Shown one piece after another: positions 1 through 12,840 of a stretch of DNA of 64,000 nucleotides (positions are counted from its first letter, which is position 1; the number at the start of each line of letters is the position of its first letter). Origin of the DNA: Strigamia acuminata (taxonomy: Eukaryota > Arthropoda > Chilopoda > Geophilomorpha > Linotaeniidae); the NCBI GenBank assembly GCA_949358305.1, contig OX442315.1, forward strand, positions 21,540,427-21,604,426. The letters are read 5' to 3'. The notes below the pieces were generated by a model. That model ran no database searches. It was not told where the DNA came from and saw nothing but the letters and a program-made list of their open reading frames with translations. Both the position numbers and the translations under genes were made by a program.

Positions 1-22
1 AGAGAGAGAGAGAGAGAGAGAG
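1..22. repeat. (AG)n microsatellite at window edge
   Basis: The window opens with uninterrupted AG dinucleotides, so the array probably continues beyond the left edge. A short TC-rich run near 227-245 has the same character. Confidence 0.9.
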
Positions 23-2644
23 AAAATGTCTTATTTGGCCTTGGTTATATTATATACATTGCAAGTAAAAAACTAAAAATATAAGAAAAACATCTGTGCA
101 GCATCCGAAAAAGATGAAGTTCAATAAAATAAATGTAGTGGCGCTTGTTTTTCTTTAAACAAAAATTAGAAGAAGGAGGAAACAAGGTGAATTAGATTGT
201 CTGTGGGGATGTGGAATTATATTTTATCTCTCTCTCTCTCTCTCGCTCAGTCTGAAAAACAACACGCCCCGTACACTTTCCACAAACTTTAGCTCATCAC
301 ATTACCAATTATTTCCACTTAAAATTCGAGCCAATATATTAACATCTCTTTAATTCCCACAACACCTCATTGGCACTCGTGTGCAATTCTCCGCTTTAAA
401 TAAGTCAGTACAGTGGATATCGAGTCAAACAGCACTTTTGGAAAACTGAACTGTGCCAGGGGAATGAGAAAACGGGATGCGAAGAGAGGGAGAATTGAGG
501 ATGGAAGGAAGGAGGCGCCGAGGAGAAAAAGAGGAAAAGGCGAAGAAGCAGATAAGGCACTTCTTAATTCATTAAGAGCAACATCATCTTCCTGAGCCGA
601 GCAGCGGCACAAAATAAGCATTCTTCGCCTGCATTTTAATCCTGCCGGGGCCTCTCGCCAAAGATTAATCCAAAACGCACGCGTTTTCCTTTGCACGTCA
701 ATCAAAAGACAAACACAGTTGTTAAATGTAAGCACAGAATAGCTCGAGTATTTTTTTTTACCCAAATATTTATTTTCTTTTTCCAGCACCTTATCTCGCA
801 ACGCACTCGTATCTCATTTAAAATGAGGATAAACACGCTGCACCATAAAGCTCACATTCCACAACCATCCACTATTCTCTTATACAACACTGCACCATCA
901 ACATTTTCTTTAGCCTCATAACGATACTCCAACTTTTGAGTCGAGCGCGCACATCAGTGCAAATGAACTTATATTTTTTCCCTCTCTCTCTCAACCCTTT
1001 TGCTGCGCCAGTGCCAACTAAAAATAGAACAACCATTTCGGGGCCATTTTTTCTGCTACAACCACGCCCATTCATGAACAAACATGGCCGATAAAGTATG
1101 GAAACATTATGGCCATTATGTGGTACAATCACGGTCTTTTCTGCTCCAAAAACCTATATGCCTCGAAGGGCAATAAGTTTTATACACCGAATGGATGAGC
1201 AACGAAGAAATGGAAGCAGCAACATTCCTGCTCGTCCGAACGCTTTCTTTCCCGCCTTTTTTTCGAACCATTCAGCAAATAACATCCAATTTATTAACGG
1301 CACACTGTTAAAACCACATTTCACTTCTTTAACTTACCGTTACACTGGCAAAGCAAAATGGAGGAAATTAAATAGAGGCGCGTGGACGTTGCTGCATTTT
1401 CATTTGTTGACAATGTTACTACGAAACAATGGTGTTCCGTATTGTAATAGATGAAAAAAGGAATGTCTTTTTATTCGATTCATTGCATTACGTAGGTGTC
1501 CTCAAGGTTGCAGTGATTTGATTTAAAAAAACGACACTTGGTGCAGCTTTAATGAAGGCATTATTTCATTGTTGCTGACAACGCCATCAATTTATGTCCC
1601 TTAGTTTAATGGGGAAAACCCCCTGTAGCCAGATGGTGCTTGCTGCCTGCAGCTGCATTGACGTAAGCAACAATGTGTTTGAAAAATTAAAAAAAAAAAA
1701 GAGAAAAAAGAAAAAAAAGAAAGCAATAATAGACCGCACTCACGCAATACTGCACCATGCATTGTATTCGAACATCGCGTGCATTTAGACATGTGCAATG
1801 CGATTCAAAACAAAAATCTCCATCATGGGAAAGGGTAAAATGCTATAATGCATTTTTTACAAAAGAATAATAGACCGGACGTTAAATGCAAATAGCACTC
1901 CAATTCTAATCACGCATGCGCATATCTCTCGTCCCCAAAAAAAATAAATTTTATTAAAAATGACTTTTATAATCGGTCATGTCAAACTAAAATGATAATA
2001 TGAAATTAAAGACATTTTTTTCTTTTTTTTTTCCTCCTTCAAAAAACTGATCAAATTCAAGTGCACAAACGCAGTTTATTCAGTATTTTTAGAAATTGTT
2101 TATACAGCGTGTGGAACCAGCTTTTTATGCCACTGCCTCTTTGATAACGGTGAGGTCAGGTTACGAGCATATGGCTTAGGGTCAATCACACCACGAGGGA
2201 ACTTCAAGGTCACAGCTGGAACCTCCACCGCACACTGTATTCAATACATGCAATTGTACCTGAGTAAATACACATATTAGGAGAAGGGGGTCGTCAAACT
2301 GCAAATTACACACACCTACTTTCATCCAGTTTGGCTCAATTCCTTTTCAGTCCCATATGCCACATCTTGATCGTTTATTTCACTCCAGAGTTATGACGTA
2401 ATTTCATAAAAGGATTCCGGAATTAATTGATGAATTCATACAAGGGTAGAGGAGTTGGAAAAGCTGAACGATATGATATCTATTCAGTATCTTTGACGGC
2501 AAATTTGTTTTTCCGTCGGTTTTAACGCGGCGCTGGTTCACAATTGATCTGTCAGAAGCAATAAACACGAGAAGGGGGGAAAAATCGAAGAAACCCCCGT
2601 GCCATTAAAAATGTATGATTTCAAAGTCCGGCAAATCCATTCAA
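23..2644. other. AT-rich non-coding stretch, no gene supported
   Basis: Open frames here are short, rich in low-complexity residues, and have no recognisable domain or consistent splice structure. If the MXD gene further right continues leftward, this could be part of its long intron or lie beyond its 3' end. A less AT-rich segment at about 2095-2290 is open on both strands, but I do not recognise it. Confidence 0.5.
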
Positions 2645-3250
2645 ACCCATGAAAAGGCAACATCTCAAATCTCAAATCAAATTGAGGCTGCTCAAATCAT
2701 TAAAAATCACTATAAATTCCATACTTGTAAATCAAAAATCATTAAATCTTTATAAATCAAAAATCTTTAAATCTTTATAAATCAAAAATCTTTAAATCTT
2801 TATAAATCAAAAATCATTAAATCTTTGTAAATCAAAAATCATTAAATCTCTGTAAATCAAAAATTTGTAAATCTTCATAAATAAAAAATCATTGAAAATC
2901 TTGTAAATCAAAAATCATTAGAAATCTTGTAAATCAAAAATTATTAGAAATCTTTGTAAATCAACGGAAAATATTACAAATCCTTGTAAAATCAACGAAA
3001 AAATTGTAAATCAAGTTAAATCCTCGTAAATCAGCAGAAATACTCGTAAATCAACATAAATCCTCGCAAATCAACATAAATCCTCGAAAATCAACCAAAA
3101 TCAACAAAAATCCTTATAGATCAACAGAAATCGTCCTAAATCAACAGGAATCAACAAAATCCTTATAAACCAACAGAAATACGTATAAATCAATCGAAAT
3201 CTGAGAAAACATGTAGAAATCTTTAATAAAATCATTAAAATAAAACAAAA
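2645..3250. repeat. Degenerate AAATC-type tandem array
   Basis: The unit is roughly 20-25 bases and is built from AAATC, TAAATC and AAAAATC words. It is most regular around 2745-2840, where near-identical 23-base units follow each other. It becomes more diverged towards 3200, with 'aaatcaac' variants. Polarity is the same throughout. No coding function is implied. Confidence 0.85.
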
Positions 3251-5570
3251 GAAATTCATGCATCTCTGCAAATCACCACATGGAATTTATAAATCACGTC
3301 CTAAAAATTATGCTGACGATTGGCTCCCTTAGCACCGCTCCTCTTCTGTCTAAAAACAGAACTGCTCCCTGCACATGTCCAACTAGATCATAAGAGCATT
3401 GAAATAAATATGCAAAATAAACTCTTCCATCTTCGCTGCCTCTCCATTCTAAATTTTCCAAGTTTCGCCTTCCATTTTCAAAACAAAGCAGCAACACAGT
3501 ACACTCAACAATCAATAACTCCATTTTTGCCGGCTAAAATCCTACCGAATCACATTCTAAAATAATTTTTTATTTTCTATTTTTAAATTTCGATTGTGAT
3601 ACCATTTGATGATATAAACAAACACGAAGCGAAAATGTCTGCCATCAAATCAAATTGAGGGAGAAAAAATTACCCTTAGTCTCGCTAGGAGCCAGTTTGC
3701 CGCCCTACTGACGACTCATTAGCATGTGAATGGGGGACAGCAATGAGAGCTTCTACCCCAACTGCCTTCTCTTTGCTGAAGAAAAGAAGGGAGAAACGCA
3801 CTTTAATTAGAACCACGCAGACACGCGACTTCAATCAAGCGCGCGTTGCCGCTCTTCACAGAGCCGCGCATGCGTACTTATCACCCTCCATATCATCTTC
3901 GTATTCTTCTCCATTGCCCGCAGCACGCGCTTAGCACTTCAGTTCCGGTTGCGAACATAAGATCCCAACAAATTGTTTGCAAGTTTCAATTGAAAACTTT
4001 CCAATTCACACCCCATTCCCTTAAATCAATCAACTCGGCACTCGCTATCATTATCCTCCCACTCTGCACACACATTATTTTACTTTCTGCTATAAAAAAA
4101 TAAATAAATCAATCAATTTTTTTTTAAAATATAAAAATTTGCTACCGATTAATTGGAATACATTTTTCCCTTTCATAGATTTCATTTTGACTTATGACGA
4201 AAACTTCACGCACAAAAGAGCAAAAAAAAAAATAAAAAAATAAAAAAAAAAAATAAAAAAATAAAAAAAAAACATCCCAAAAATACGTTTTTCGTTCACA
4301 GCATGCATACGGGTCCCTTGGTTGCATCTGTTCTTGCATTTTATGCACGTGCGCCCTTTACGCCTTCTCTGCTTTGGCAAAAGGATCAAGAAAAAAAAGA
4401 AGAAAGCACTTCTTCAAAGACATTATTTGATGAGTCACCACAGCTCGCAGGCAAAACATCGAGCGATTACATGTTGGGCGCTGGGTGACCCTGATGAATG
4501 TCTAATCATCCCTTTTCCTACCTGAGGCTCTTTGCCAGCTCTGTTATTACCATACAAGTTCTCCTTGTCTAATAAACCTGCACACCGAACACCAACATTC
4601 GAGATGCTAACTTCCTCTCTGATTAGATTTTGCTACCATTTTCCAAAAACAGGATGTTGTTTGCTCCTCCACCCGATCAATCCATCTTTCTATTCTTTTC
4701 CTCCGAACCGCTGCTTGCAATTAACCCTTTTTGCCGACCTGTTCAATCTCCAACCCCTCAGAAAATAGAAATAGAAATATTAAATAAAATGTGAAATCAC
4801 GTGACCGCCGTGTGAAAAAAGCTTTTCTTATCGTGTGTATTCAATGCGTGTCTATTCAATATGGAATGAAAATATTGAAGAATGCCAACAGCGTAAACAA
4901 ATCATGTACCATCATGTGTTTTATCAGTTACCCTAGCTACAAAAACGTCGATATTGGTTAGAATAAATTGTTTTTCAGCGAGGCAAAATCGATATTTCGC
5001 TCTTTCTCTCTCTCTGTTAAGCACGATGCTCGGATTAATAGCAATACCTAAATTAAATTGGCAAAAAAATAAATAAAAAATGGAACCACTTTTATTTATG
5101 CCATTCCTTTTTTAAAAATTTAAATTAATTCATCATTCATTTTTTTTTCTCCTTTCAAAAAAAAAAAAACAACTTGATCGTAATTCCCTCCCCATCCATT
5201 GACGCTTATATATTTTTATCCCACAGGTGGGTGGAATTCCCAGCATCCTCCACACTCATTTTTTTCCCTCAGATTCTATTCCAAGGTCACGGTCACCCTT
5301 CTTGGCACGTGTGCGATTGAACGAAACGGGAAAAGTAATAGAAAAGGAAGAGAAAATTTGCCAAATGCTTAACACGATTATTTTCGGACCATCAAGTAAA
5401 CCTGAAACTGATCTTGTTCAAACAGAAATAAAAACCTTAACTAAACTTTAATGAAAACATGATGAAACTATTTATCATTCGCTCAAGTACTGTAATCTTG
5501 TCATACTCACTTAAACCGTTAATGCTGCACATACGCGCACTTAGTTAGAATATAAAGCATGAATTCCGAT
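3251..5570. other. Non-coding, low-complexity rich
   Basis: Contains A/T homopolymer tracts, for example 4220-4270, and short open frames without family resemblance or codon-like structure. No gene supported. Confidence 0.5.
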
Positions 5571-5803
5571 TACCGTATTTTACCGATTAAGAGTCGCCCT
5601 CGAATAGTAGCCGCGGCTGATACACAAAGAATACCGTATTTTTGCAAAAGTACGGTATTGTTTCCGTATTTAACCTCACGAACGATGAACATACGCTTCG
5701 TTTGTGACAGTTCAGACTTCGTGCGTTACATTAAACAAATTTAACAAACGAAAAACCGAAATTGTAATTGAGCCGCGGCTCTTAATCGATAAAATACGGT
5801 ATT
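5571..5803. mobile_element. Inverted-repeat element (MITE-like)
   Basis: The left end near 5571-5595 reads 'taccgtattttaccgatt' followed by 'aagag'. The right end near 5776-5803 is its reverse complement with one change. The sequence just inside each end is also inverted around a 'gccgcggct' word. The total of about 233 bases with no coding capacity fits a non-autonomous DNA transposon. No clear target-site duplication was seen, so the superfamily is not assigned. Confidence 0.6.
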
Positions 5804-8469
5804 TATTTTTATTTTCATGGATTTAACGATTTATAAATTGACATGTTTCTCACTAAAGAGAAACAATTACCACTATTAAATGCGCAAATTTGATTTATTC
5901 CACCTGTAATAAAACTTAACCGGTCAACTGTTAACGTTGTTTTTATTAACATAAAATTTAATCAATAAAATGTAATAACGTTTGCAAATAAATTCTCCAG
6001 TTGCTCAAGATATCTTTATACGATTTCTTCAATATTTGTGCTTAAATTTTGATTGGAAAAGTAATTGGAAACATATTCAAAACTTTCTTATTGATTGAAA
6101 ATCTAAATTATAAATATTATTAATTTTTCACGTGCAATGCATAAAATAAAAAACGTCGACTTATACATCGTTCATGTAATTTCATTTCCATTCCGCCAGC
6201 CTAGTCAATACATTTTTAAAAGCCACCAATCGAAATTTTTCCTTAAAACCATAAATTCCCAATTAGATTTATTACCATCCCTTCGTGTCAACTATTAAAA
6301 ACAAAAAACGTGCACATTTTCCACTCCATTTTATGTACTCACAATAATTACAAAATCATAACTAACCTCCAACACCCCACCCAACCCAACACATATATAA
6401 CTAAAACGCTCCCGCAAAGGTAAAAAAACCAACTATAAAAGTAATTACACGCAATAAAATCACTTTTATACTAAATAAAATATACAAAAGAAAGAAAAGA
6501 AATAAAAAAATAAAAAAAAAATTCCTCAAACTCATTAGTATAAATTATCTTTTTCACAAAGCAACCAACCTCTAGCAATGATGCACACAAGATATAAATA
6601 AAGGCGAAATGCAAAATAAAGAAAACAGAAAAAAAAACATAGGAAATGGAACCTCCTGGTTCGAATCCCTTTATTACATAATAATTCTTGTTTGCTAGCC
6701 AAGCTGGCGATCCTACAAGCGGAATATCTATAGGCGGCATGCACACTGCAGTCAGCAGATGGCTAACCTTGAACTTGCACGCACGGCTTGCCTCGCTAAC
6801 GTCATACCATTCTATAGCCATTAGTAACTCCGTACATCTGTATAGAAAACTCGGTGTAAAAAGGCGGTACAAACAGGCAGGAAAAAAAGCATGAAAGGAG
6901 AGAAAAAATTCCCAACGTCACATACTTTTCCAGTGAACTATGTGGAATTCTTAGCGACATACATTCCAATTTAATTTATGTAATATCCTCTGGCAAGAGA
7001 ATAAAAGATAAACATTTCTGTTTGCACTATAATTCATTCCCTACAATCAACACATGTGTCAAACCATTGACTAAAACTGTTTCGCTTTAATTAGAGACGA
7101 TTTCAATTAGAAAAGCCAATTTTTCTGCCAATTAAAATCGAAAATTGCGGACAAATTTTTCGTTTAGGGTTTCGCGGGTGGACAAGCACGAGCAAGGAGT
7201 TTTCCAACCACCCGCAACATTAGGTTGCCTTTTCGACTCCGGTTACAAATCCCAGCTGTACAAAGAAAAGCTTGTTTCTGCCCTGCGCTTTCATCAGATC
7301 AAATCGTCCGCGCATGCGTGTGTATCAATGATACACCATTCTGGTCTCCATGTTGAACATATCAAGATAACAAATACAAAAAAAAAAATCGAAACTTATT
7401 AAAAAGACAAAAAAAAAATAGTTATTGGATTTTTTCCCCCTTCTTATTCGACGCGAATTAAGCTTGTCCATTGGGCGTGTAGCATTTTCCAACTTCTTAC
7501 TCGACCACCTCCCATTTCATTGACCAGCATCGGTCCTCGCGCTCGATGGGAAATGGTCGCTAAATATAGCAGTCTCGTACAGCAACCGCGCAACAGAAGG
7601 GAATCGAGAGTGGAGAAAGGTAAAGATAGAAAGAGCGAGAGAGAAACATGTCAAAGCTGCTCTTTTCAAAAGGCACAAATTAGCTCTTAATTTGTTACAA
7701 GCTTCGATTCAATGCGGAATTTAAATTGATTGAAAGCGGTTAAACCAACACGACAGAATGCTAACTACACATTTTTTTTATTATAAATAAATAAATAAAT
7801 TTTTTTTTTTTAAATTTAAAAAAATTAAATAAAAAAAATCAAACGATAAATGTGTTTAACGACATGGGCTTTGCAAAAGCACACTCAATGGCAATTCCAT
7901 TAACAATCTTCTTGCGCCTTTCTCTCAGCCTTAGTTGAAAATTTATGGAAGTGGCCTGACATTTTAATCTAGCGAGCTCAAACGCCGAGCATAAACGCCC
8001 AACCCAAGCAGCAGGAAAGCTGAACGACCATTATCAAAGACGACTCATCCCCACCCCGCATCGGCGTCCATTTCCCTCGAAAAATCCTTCGCGAATCCCC
8101 CACCAAAACACGTGATATTTAAATGTCAAAAAAAGTAAAAAACATAATAATATTCCCGCATTCTCCCCGACATTTATTAAATTTTAAACAAAATTTCTTT
8201 TAAAAAAAATCTTAACTCGAAAACATATCACTCATTTTCGCAATGTTATTACACATGCAATGTTAAACTAATGTATAATGCATATATCGATATAGATACT
8301 CTAGTCGAGTTACCACCTCGCGTGACAGCAAAAATGACGTTTCTATATAATTTAACGTGGAAATATGAATAAGGCCCGTCATCCTTTACTCGATATCCAA
8401 GTCGATATTTCATCGTCAAATCAAAAATTAACTAAATAGGAGCTCCATTATAAAAACGGGAAATGAGAA

Positions 8470-8484
8470 CCCCCCCCCCCCCCC
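8470..8484. repeat. Poly-C tract
   Basis: Fifteen consecutive C bases followed by further C-rich sequence, unusual in this AT-rich region. Confidence 0.9.
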
Positions 8485-10257
8485 AACCCTCCCCGCCCCC
8501 CTGCCATTCCTCCCTTCCAAAATATTGAACGCCGTCATCTTATCGGTTATACTAGAGTACACCGAGAAAGAGAGAGAGAGAGAGAGTGAGGGGAAAAAAA
8601 TCAATTTTGGGTGAGCAATATTCGTAGAAACTTCATTAATGTCATCATAACGTCAAATTGGGAGAAGAGGAAAATGTTGGGAGGGCGGAAACGTGTATAA
8701 ATTATCGAATGAAACATTAGTAAAATATGAAAATAAAATTAAATTACTTTTCCCATTACAACTTTAAAGATATAATAGAATGACTCACATCGAAAAAAAT
8801 TAATAAATAAAAAATTAAATTGAAAAAAAAAAAAAATCATTATATAAAAAAATAAATAGTGTCCGCCATTATTTCCATATTTTGCAAACACAAGTTTGCG
8901 TGACTAAATTCAATTAACGCCACCATAAAGAAAGGCGAAATGTGTGAATTATTTGCCTCAATAGGCATCAGTGTAAAAATCATAAAATTAAACGTAAAGT
9001 CAAATAAGTCATTCAACATCGTTGTCTCCTCGTGTGCTCCTAAGAGATAACACCTTTAATGTGACAATCAAGGTCACAGCCCCTCCCAACCCCCCTCATC
9101 ATCACCACCACCACCGAAACAGGAAGTGCGCACGCTAAATAATGGCCGCTATTCAAATGGAAAATTAAAGCCTCCATATATTCAAAACCGTTTCACCGAG
9201 ATTAATCTATCAATATTTCCCAATCGAATCGATAAAAAACGAAGAAATAAAATGTGAATAATGGAAAAAAAATAAAATAAAATAAATAAAATAAATAATA
9301 AAAATATAACGAGCACAAAGTAAGCGCTCAATGCCATGATAATCATCTGACGTGATACTGACAACTTTGCAAACTAGGTGCAGAGACAAGTGGGAATTTC
9401 CTACCTTCACTCCTATCACGCTAAGAAACTACCATTAAAACCCATTCACATCACCCCTAACTGTTGTTAAGTGCATTGCTTGCAAACCTTCTCCTTTCCC
9501 ATCGACTACAGATATTTTTTTTTTTTACCAGCTACATTTTGGAACTTTCATGCAATGCAATTGAATTGCATTTTCATCGCGTGCTCCTAAAAAATATCTT
9601 TTTTTTTCTCCTAAATAATTTAAACCCAAAATAATTCGATATTTTTCTATAAAAATTTAAATACTCAATTTGCATCACGAAGAAAACAAAAATAAAAAAT
9701 AAAAATAAAATTATAATAATAGAAAAAGAAAGCAATAAAAATTCATCAGGCTGTTTTTTTAATGATACAAATTTAACGTATATTAAATGACACCACTTTT
9801 ACAGGTTAAAAGAAGAAAAATTAACAGCTGCTCGATGCATTCATATGCAAAAACGTGTGTGATGTATATTCGTTCTCATCTGATACCGAACGTGGTCAGC
9901 AACAGAAGCGGAAACGGTATTATGATTCAACAGCTAGCGGAGGAATAAATCCAAGTGGAAAATGGGGAAAAAGGGAATAATGAGTAAAGGGCGGATATGA
10001 CATAAAGCACAGGGTGTGGCATCAAGGGGAATGTAATAAAACAAACAAAATGTTTCCCTCTTTTCCCTCACACCCTACGTGTCATTATCAACATCCCCCA
10101 TAATCCCTCCTGCATTACATCATCGTGACACACACATGGCCTTAATAACATTTGCTCGCACCAACGTGTTCAATGCACACCAAATAGGATTTAACCTATC
10201 ATCTAAAAATCATTTCAAAATCTAACCACTTTCCATAAAATCTAAATAAATAAAACA

Positions 10258-10261
10258 CACA

Positions 10262-10308
<47 letters not shown>

Positions 10309-10309
10309 A
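10258..10309. repeat. (TAAA)n microsatellite
   Basis: About twelve near-perfect tetranucleotide units; the open frames called across it are artefacts of the repeat. Confidence 0.9.
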
Positions 10310-11395
10310 AAATGGAAGCCGCAAGATAACCAGTCCCACCACAAAACCCCGGTCGACCTTGATGCTGACTTGGGGTTGCAACTGGAAAAAAGAAGAAAAA
10401 TGTCAGACAACAGACCATTTCTCTTGCTCCCTCCAAGCCCCTCCCCTCCCCTTACTCCCTAGGCTCCCCCTTGGCGTCTGTCTGTTTCTTCCCACCTTAT
10501 CCAACTCAACCTGCAACACTAGAGTCAGACAAGGAATCTGCATTTTCAACCACCCTTCGGCATGCTGTGTTGATTTTCAGTCTCGTCTATACTCAGCCAC
10601 ATGGCTTTCGCTTTGACTCTCTCCATCAACATCAAACTCCGTTGGTGGTTGGCAACTTGAAAATGGCACAGCAAAAGCCTAACCTTTTTTCCCTCTTTCT
10701 CTCTCTCTCTCTTTCTCTCTCCTAATTAATTATTCACCATTTCATGTTGATGAGACGAGAGCTAACCTGTATTTGATCGTTCTAAACAAGATTCGAGATA
10801 AGTTTCCTTCACTCTCCATTAAAGGTGTCAACGGGTTACAACTTTTTGCACACTACATTGCAGTTCACATCACGCGTGTTGTGTATGTTGCAAGGCAAGC
10901 AGAGCACAGGTAGACGTAGTACACATTAAATATAGAAAAAAAAAAGAAAAAAAACAAAAAACGAAGAAGAACAAAAAAAAGTAACGTCGAATGTTGTTGC
11001 TTTCTAGTCACGTTTGAAAATCAGTTGCTTTTCTTTTCTCTTCCTCACAAGCTCTGTAGGACCATGTTCTTTCTACTGTTTATCTACCTCACAATGTTAA
11101 AGGGTTGCCATTGGAAACCCTGTATTTGTCTTTTTTCCTCCTACCAACTTCTTTCCTTAATGTTGCCTGTTTGCACTGCGTGATCAATATTTTCCAAATT
11201 CTCCCATTACAACTCCAGCCCCCAAAAACTTGCAAACTAGCAACCCCATACTTTCAAGTTCAAATTATAACCAAGCATTCATTCTACACGCACACATCTA
11301 TTTTTATTACTTTTAAATATTTTTTTTCCTTATTACACCGCACAAACAACGGATAAAACATTATAAAACATTATAAAATAAAAATAAAAACCTAC

Positions 11396-12472
11396 CTATT
11401 CTTCTCGAGCTCATTATGAGTGGTCCTGCTGCAAAAACAAAAAATTAATTCGAATTAACAAGCTGCTTGCATAAACTTTTGATAAAATAAATATTTCGAA
11501 TATTGATCCATAACATACGATTGTAATAAATTATAACTTAATAACATGTGCAGCGAAAAAGTATGTAGTTAAGCAAGAAATCATTAAAAGAGGACGGGAA
11601 GGAGGAGTGTATACTCTACTCTAGGTCTAGGCTACGCATTGGCAATGGACTTGGCCTCAGGTAACGATCGATGTTAGGCCTAAGCGTACACCGAACGGAC
11701 ATTACGCGAGCAAATTCAGCCCAGCACCGTCAAATTCTACATTATGTACGAGTTAGAGCCGTGGCTGGCATCGACACAATCCTCCCTCTCAACCGTGTGT
11801 TTACCTTCATCGAACGATACATGCACTTTTGTTTACTTCATTTGCAATTAAATTAAAAGCGAATTGACATTCGCCCGCAAACATTCTCAGCGTTTTGTAA
11901 AAAAAATGCAGAGATGGTTTTCGTGAGCAAACGAGCGGGTTTTAATGTTTTAACCGTCGAAACAGGAGGACGGACAACATGGCCGCCCACGACGACAACA
12001 TGAGCAAGCGATGCCTAAAAGCATGTTGCAAAACGCATCGTGCCTCTACGTGCCCAAACCTTGTGTATTTACACGTTGACGTAATCAAATTGACTAAACT
12101 GATAATTGCATCGCTCGCAATCGTTGTATTCACAACTGTTCCCTCACCTAATCAACTCGAAGCAATTAAAAATATATAAAAAAAAAATTAATTAATTGAC
12201 TTACCTACTACCCTGAGATTTTTTTGATTTAGCCCGTCTACGGTTGAGATCATCGGGCATAGGCATAGTTGAGGCGTATCCGTGCTCGGCCTCTGTAAAA
12301 AAAGTAGATATGTCAAAAACAGCTGATCCACACGGCGACCATGTTGTGTCAACGTGGCAGGCGCGAACGAGAGGATTGCAGGCCGAGGTTGGCATCGGCC
12401 GCGGCAGCCGCACTCACCTCGCTCCCGTCGGTCCAAATACTCGGCGGCTTGCAACAATGCAGCAATACTCAT
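11396..12472 (-). CDS. MXD: MXD/MXI1-type bHLH-Zip repressor, N-terminal exons only
   Basis: MXD proteins pair with MAX at E-boxes and recruit the Sin3 corepressor through an N-terminal SID helix. Three minus-strand exons are visible. Exon 12472-12418 begins at ATG and encodes the SID, reading MSIAALLQAAEYLDRRER. Exon 12292-12205 encodes EAEHGYASTMPMPDD, then a basic stretch RRRAKSKK. Exon 11428-11396 encodes RTTHNELEKNR, the start of the basic DNA-binding region. All three have GT/AG borders and matching phases (55, 88 and 33 bases). The last ends in phase 2 where the family continues with R-A-H-L-R. Helix-loop-helix and zipper exons were not found to the left, so the model is partial. SID and EAEHGYAS fit MXD/MXI1 rather than MNT. 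The exact paralogue is uncertain. Confidence 0.85.
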
Positions 12473-12840
12473 TGTCGTTTGCGTGCTAATACCACGCTTT
12501 CACACATACACAACGCGCGGTGGTCGTACGGGGCCCCGACAAATATCCCACTGGCCTCGCTGCGTTATTATCCACGCTCGAATCGAGTTTGTTTTGCTTC
12601 TGTCATGCACGCTGCAGCCAGCAAACGAAAACACACCGGAATTTTCTCGGCATGACGTCAGGCCTAGTCGCTATTGGTTGGTTCGGTTTTGACGTCAAGG
12701 TTGATGTAAACGAAGCGGGGAGCGAGCGAGCCGAGTTTTGCCGAAGGTGAATCGACCAATGGCGGCGTGGCTCTCGGATTCGGATTTGAACCATGTGCAA
12801 ATCACGTGGTGTCCACACCCGCGCCGTAGCGGGGTTATGG
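12473..12840 (-). promoter_or_regulatory. Probable promoter / 5' region of the MXD gene
   Basis: This stretch is clearly richer in G+C and CpG than its surroundings, for example 'ggttcggttttgacgtcaag' near 12680-12700. It holds CRE-like TGACGTCA words near 12653 and 12690 and a CACGTG E-box near 12803. It lies directly upstream of the MXD start codon. Promoter status is inferred from position and composition. Confidence 0.4.

Larger units (their letters stand above)
5804..11395. other. Non-coding; possible long MXD intron
   Basis: No exon with a recognisable family match was found on either strand. It holds a run of 15 C at 8470-8484, a (TAAA)n run at about 10258-10309, and many short A or T tracts. 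Because the MXD gene to the right reads leftward and stops in the middle of its bHLH region, this stretch may be intronic. I searched by eye for the next bHLH exon and did not find it. Confidence 0.45.

Noticed and set aside
367-801. 144-residue minus-strand open frame
   Set aside because: Low-complexity serine/leucine/phenylalanine text, no domain, no codon-like pattern; best explained as chance in purine-rich DNA.
6655-6675. GGTTCGAATCCC, a tRNA T-loop-like word
   Set aside because: No matching acceptor stem, D-arm or anticodon arm can be built around it on either strand.
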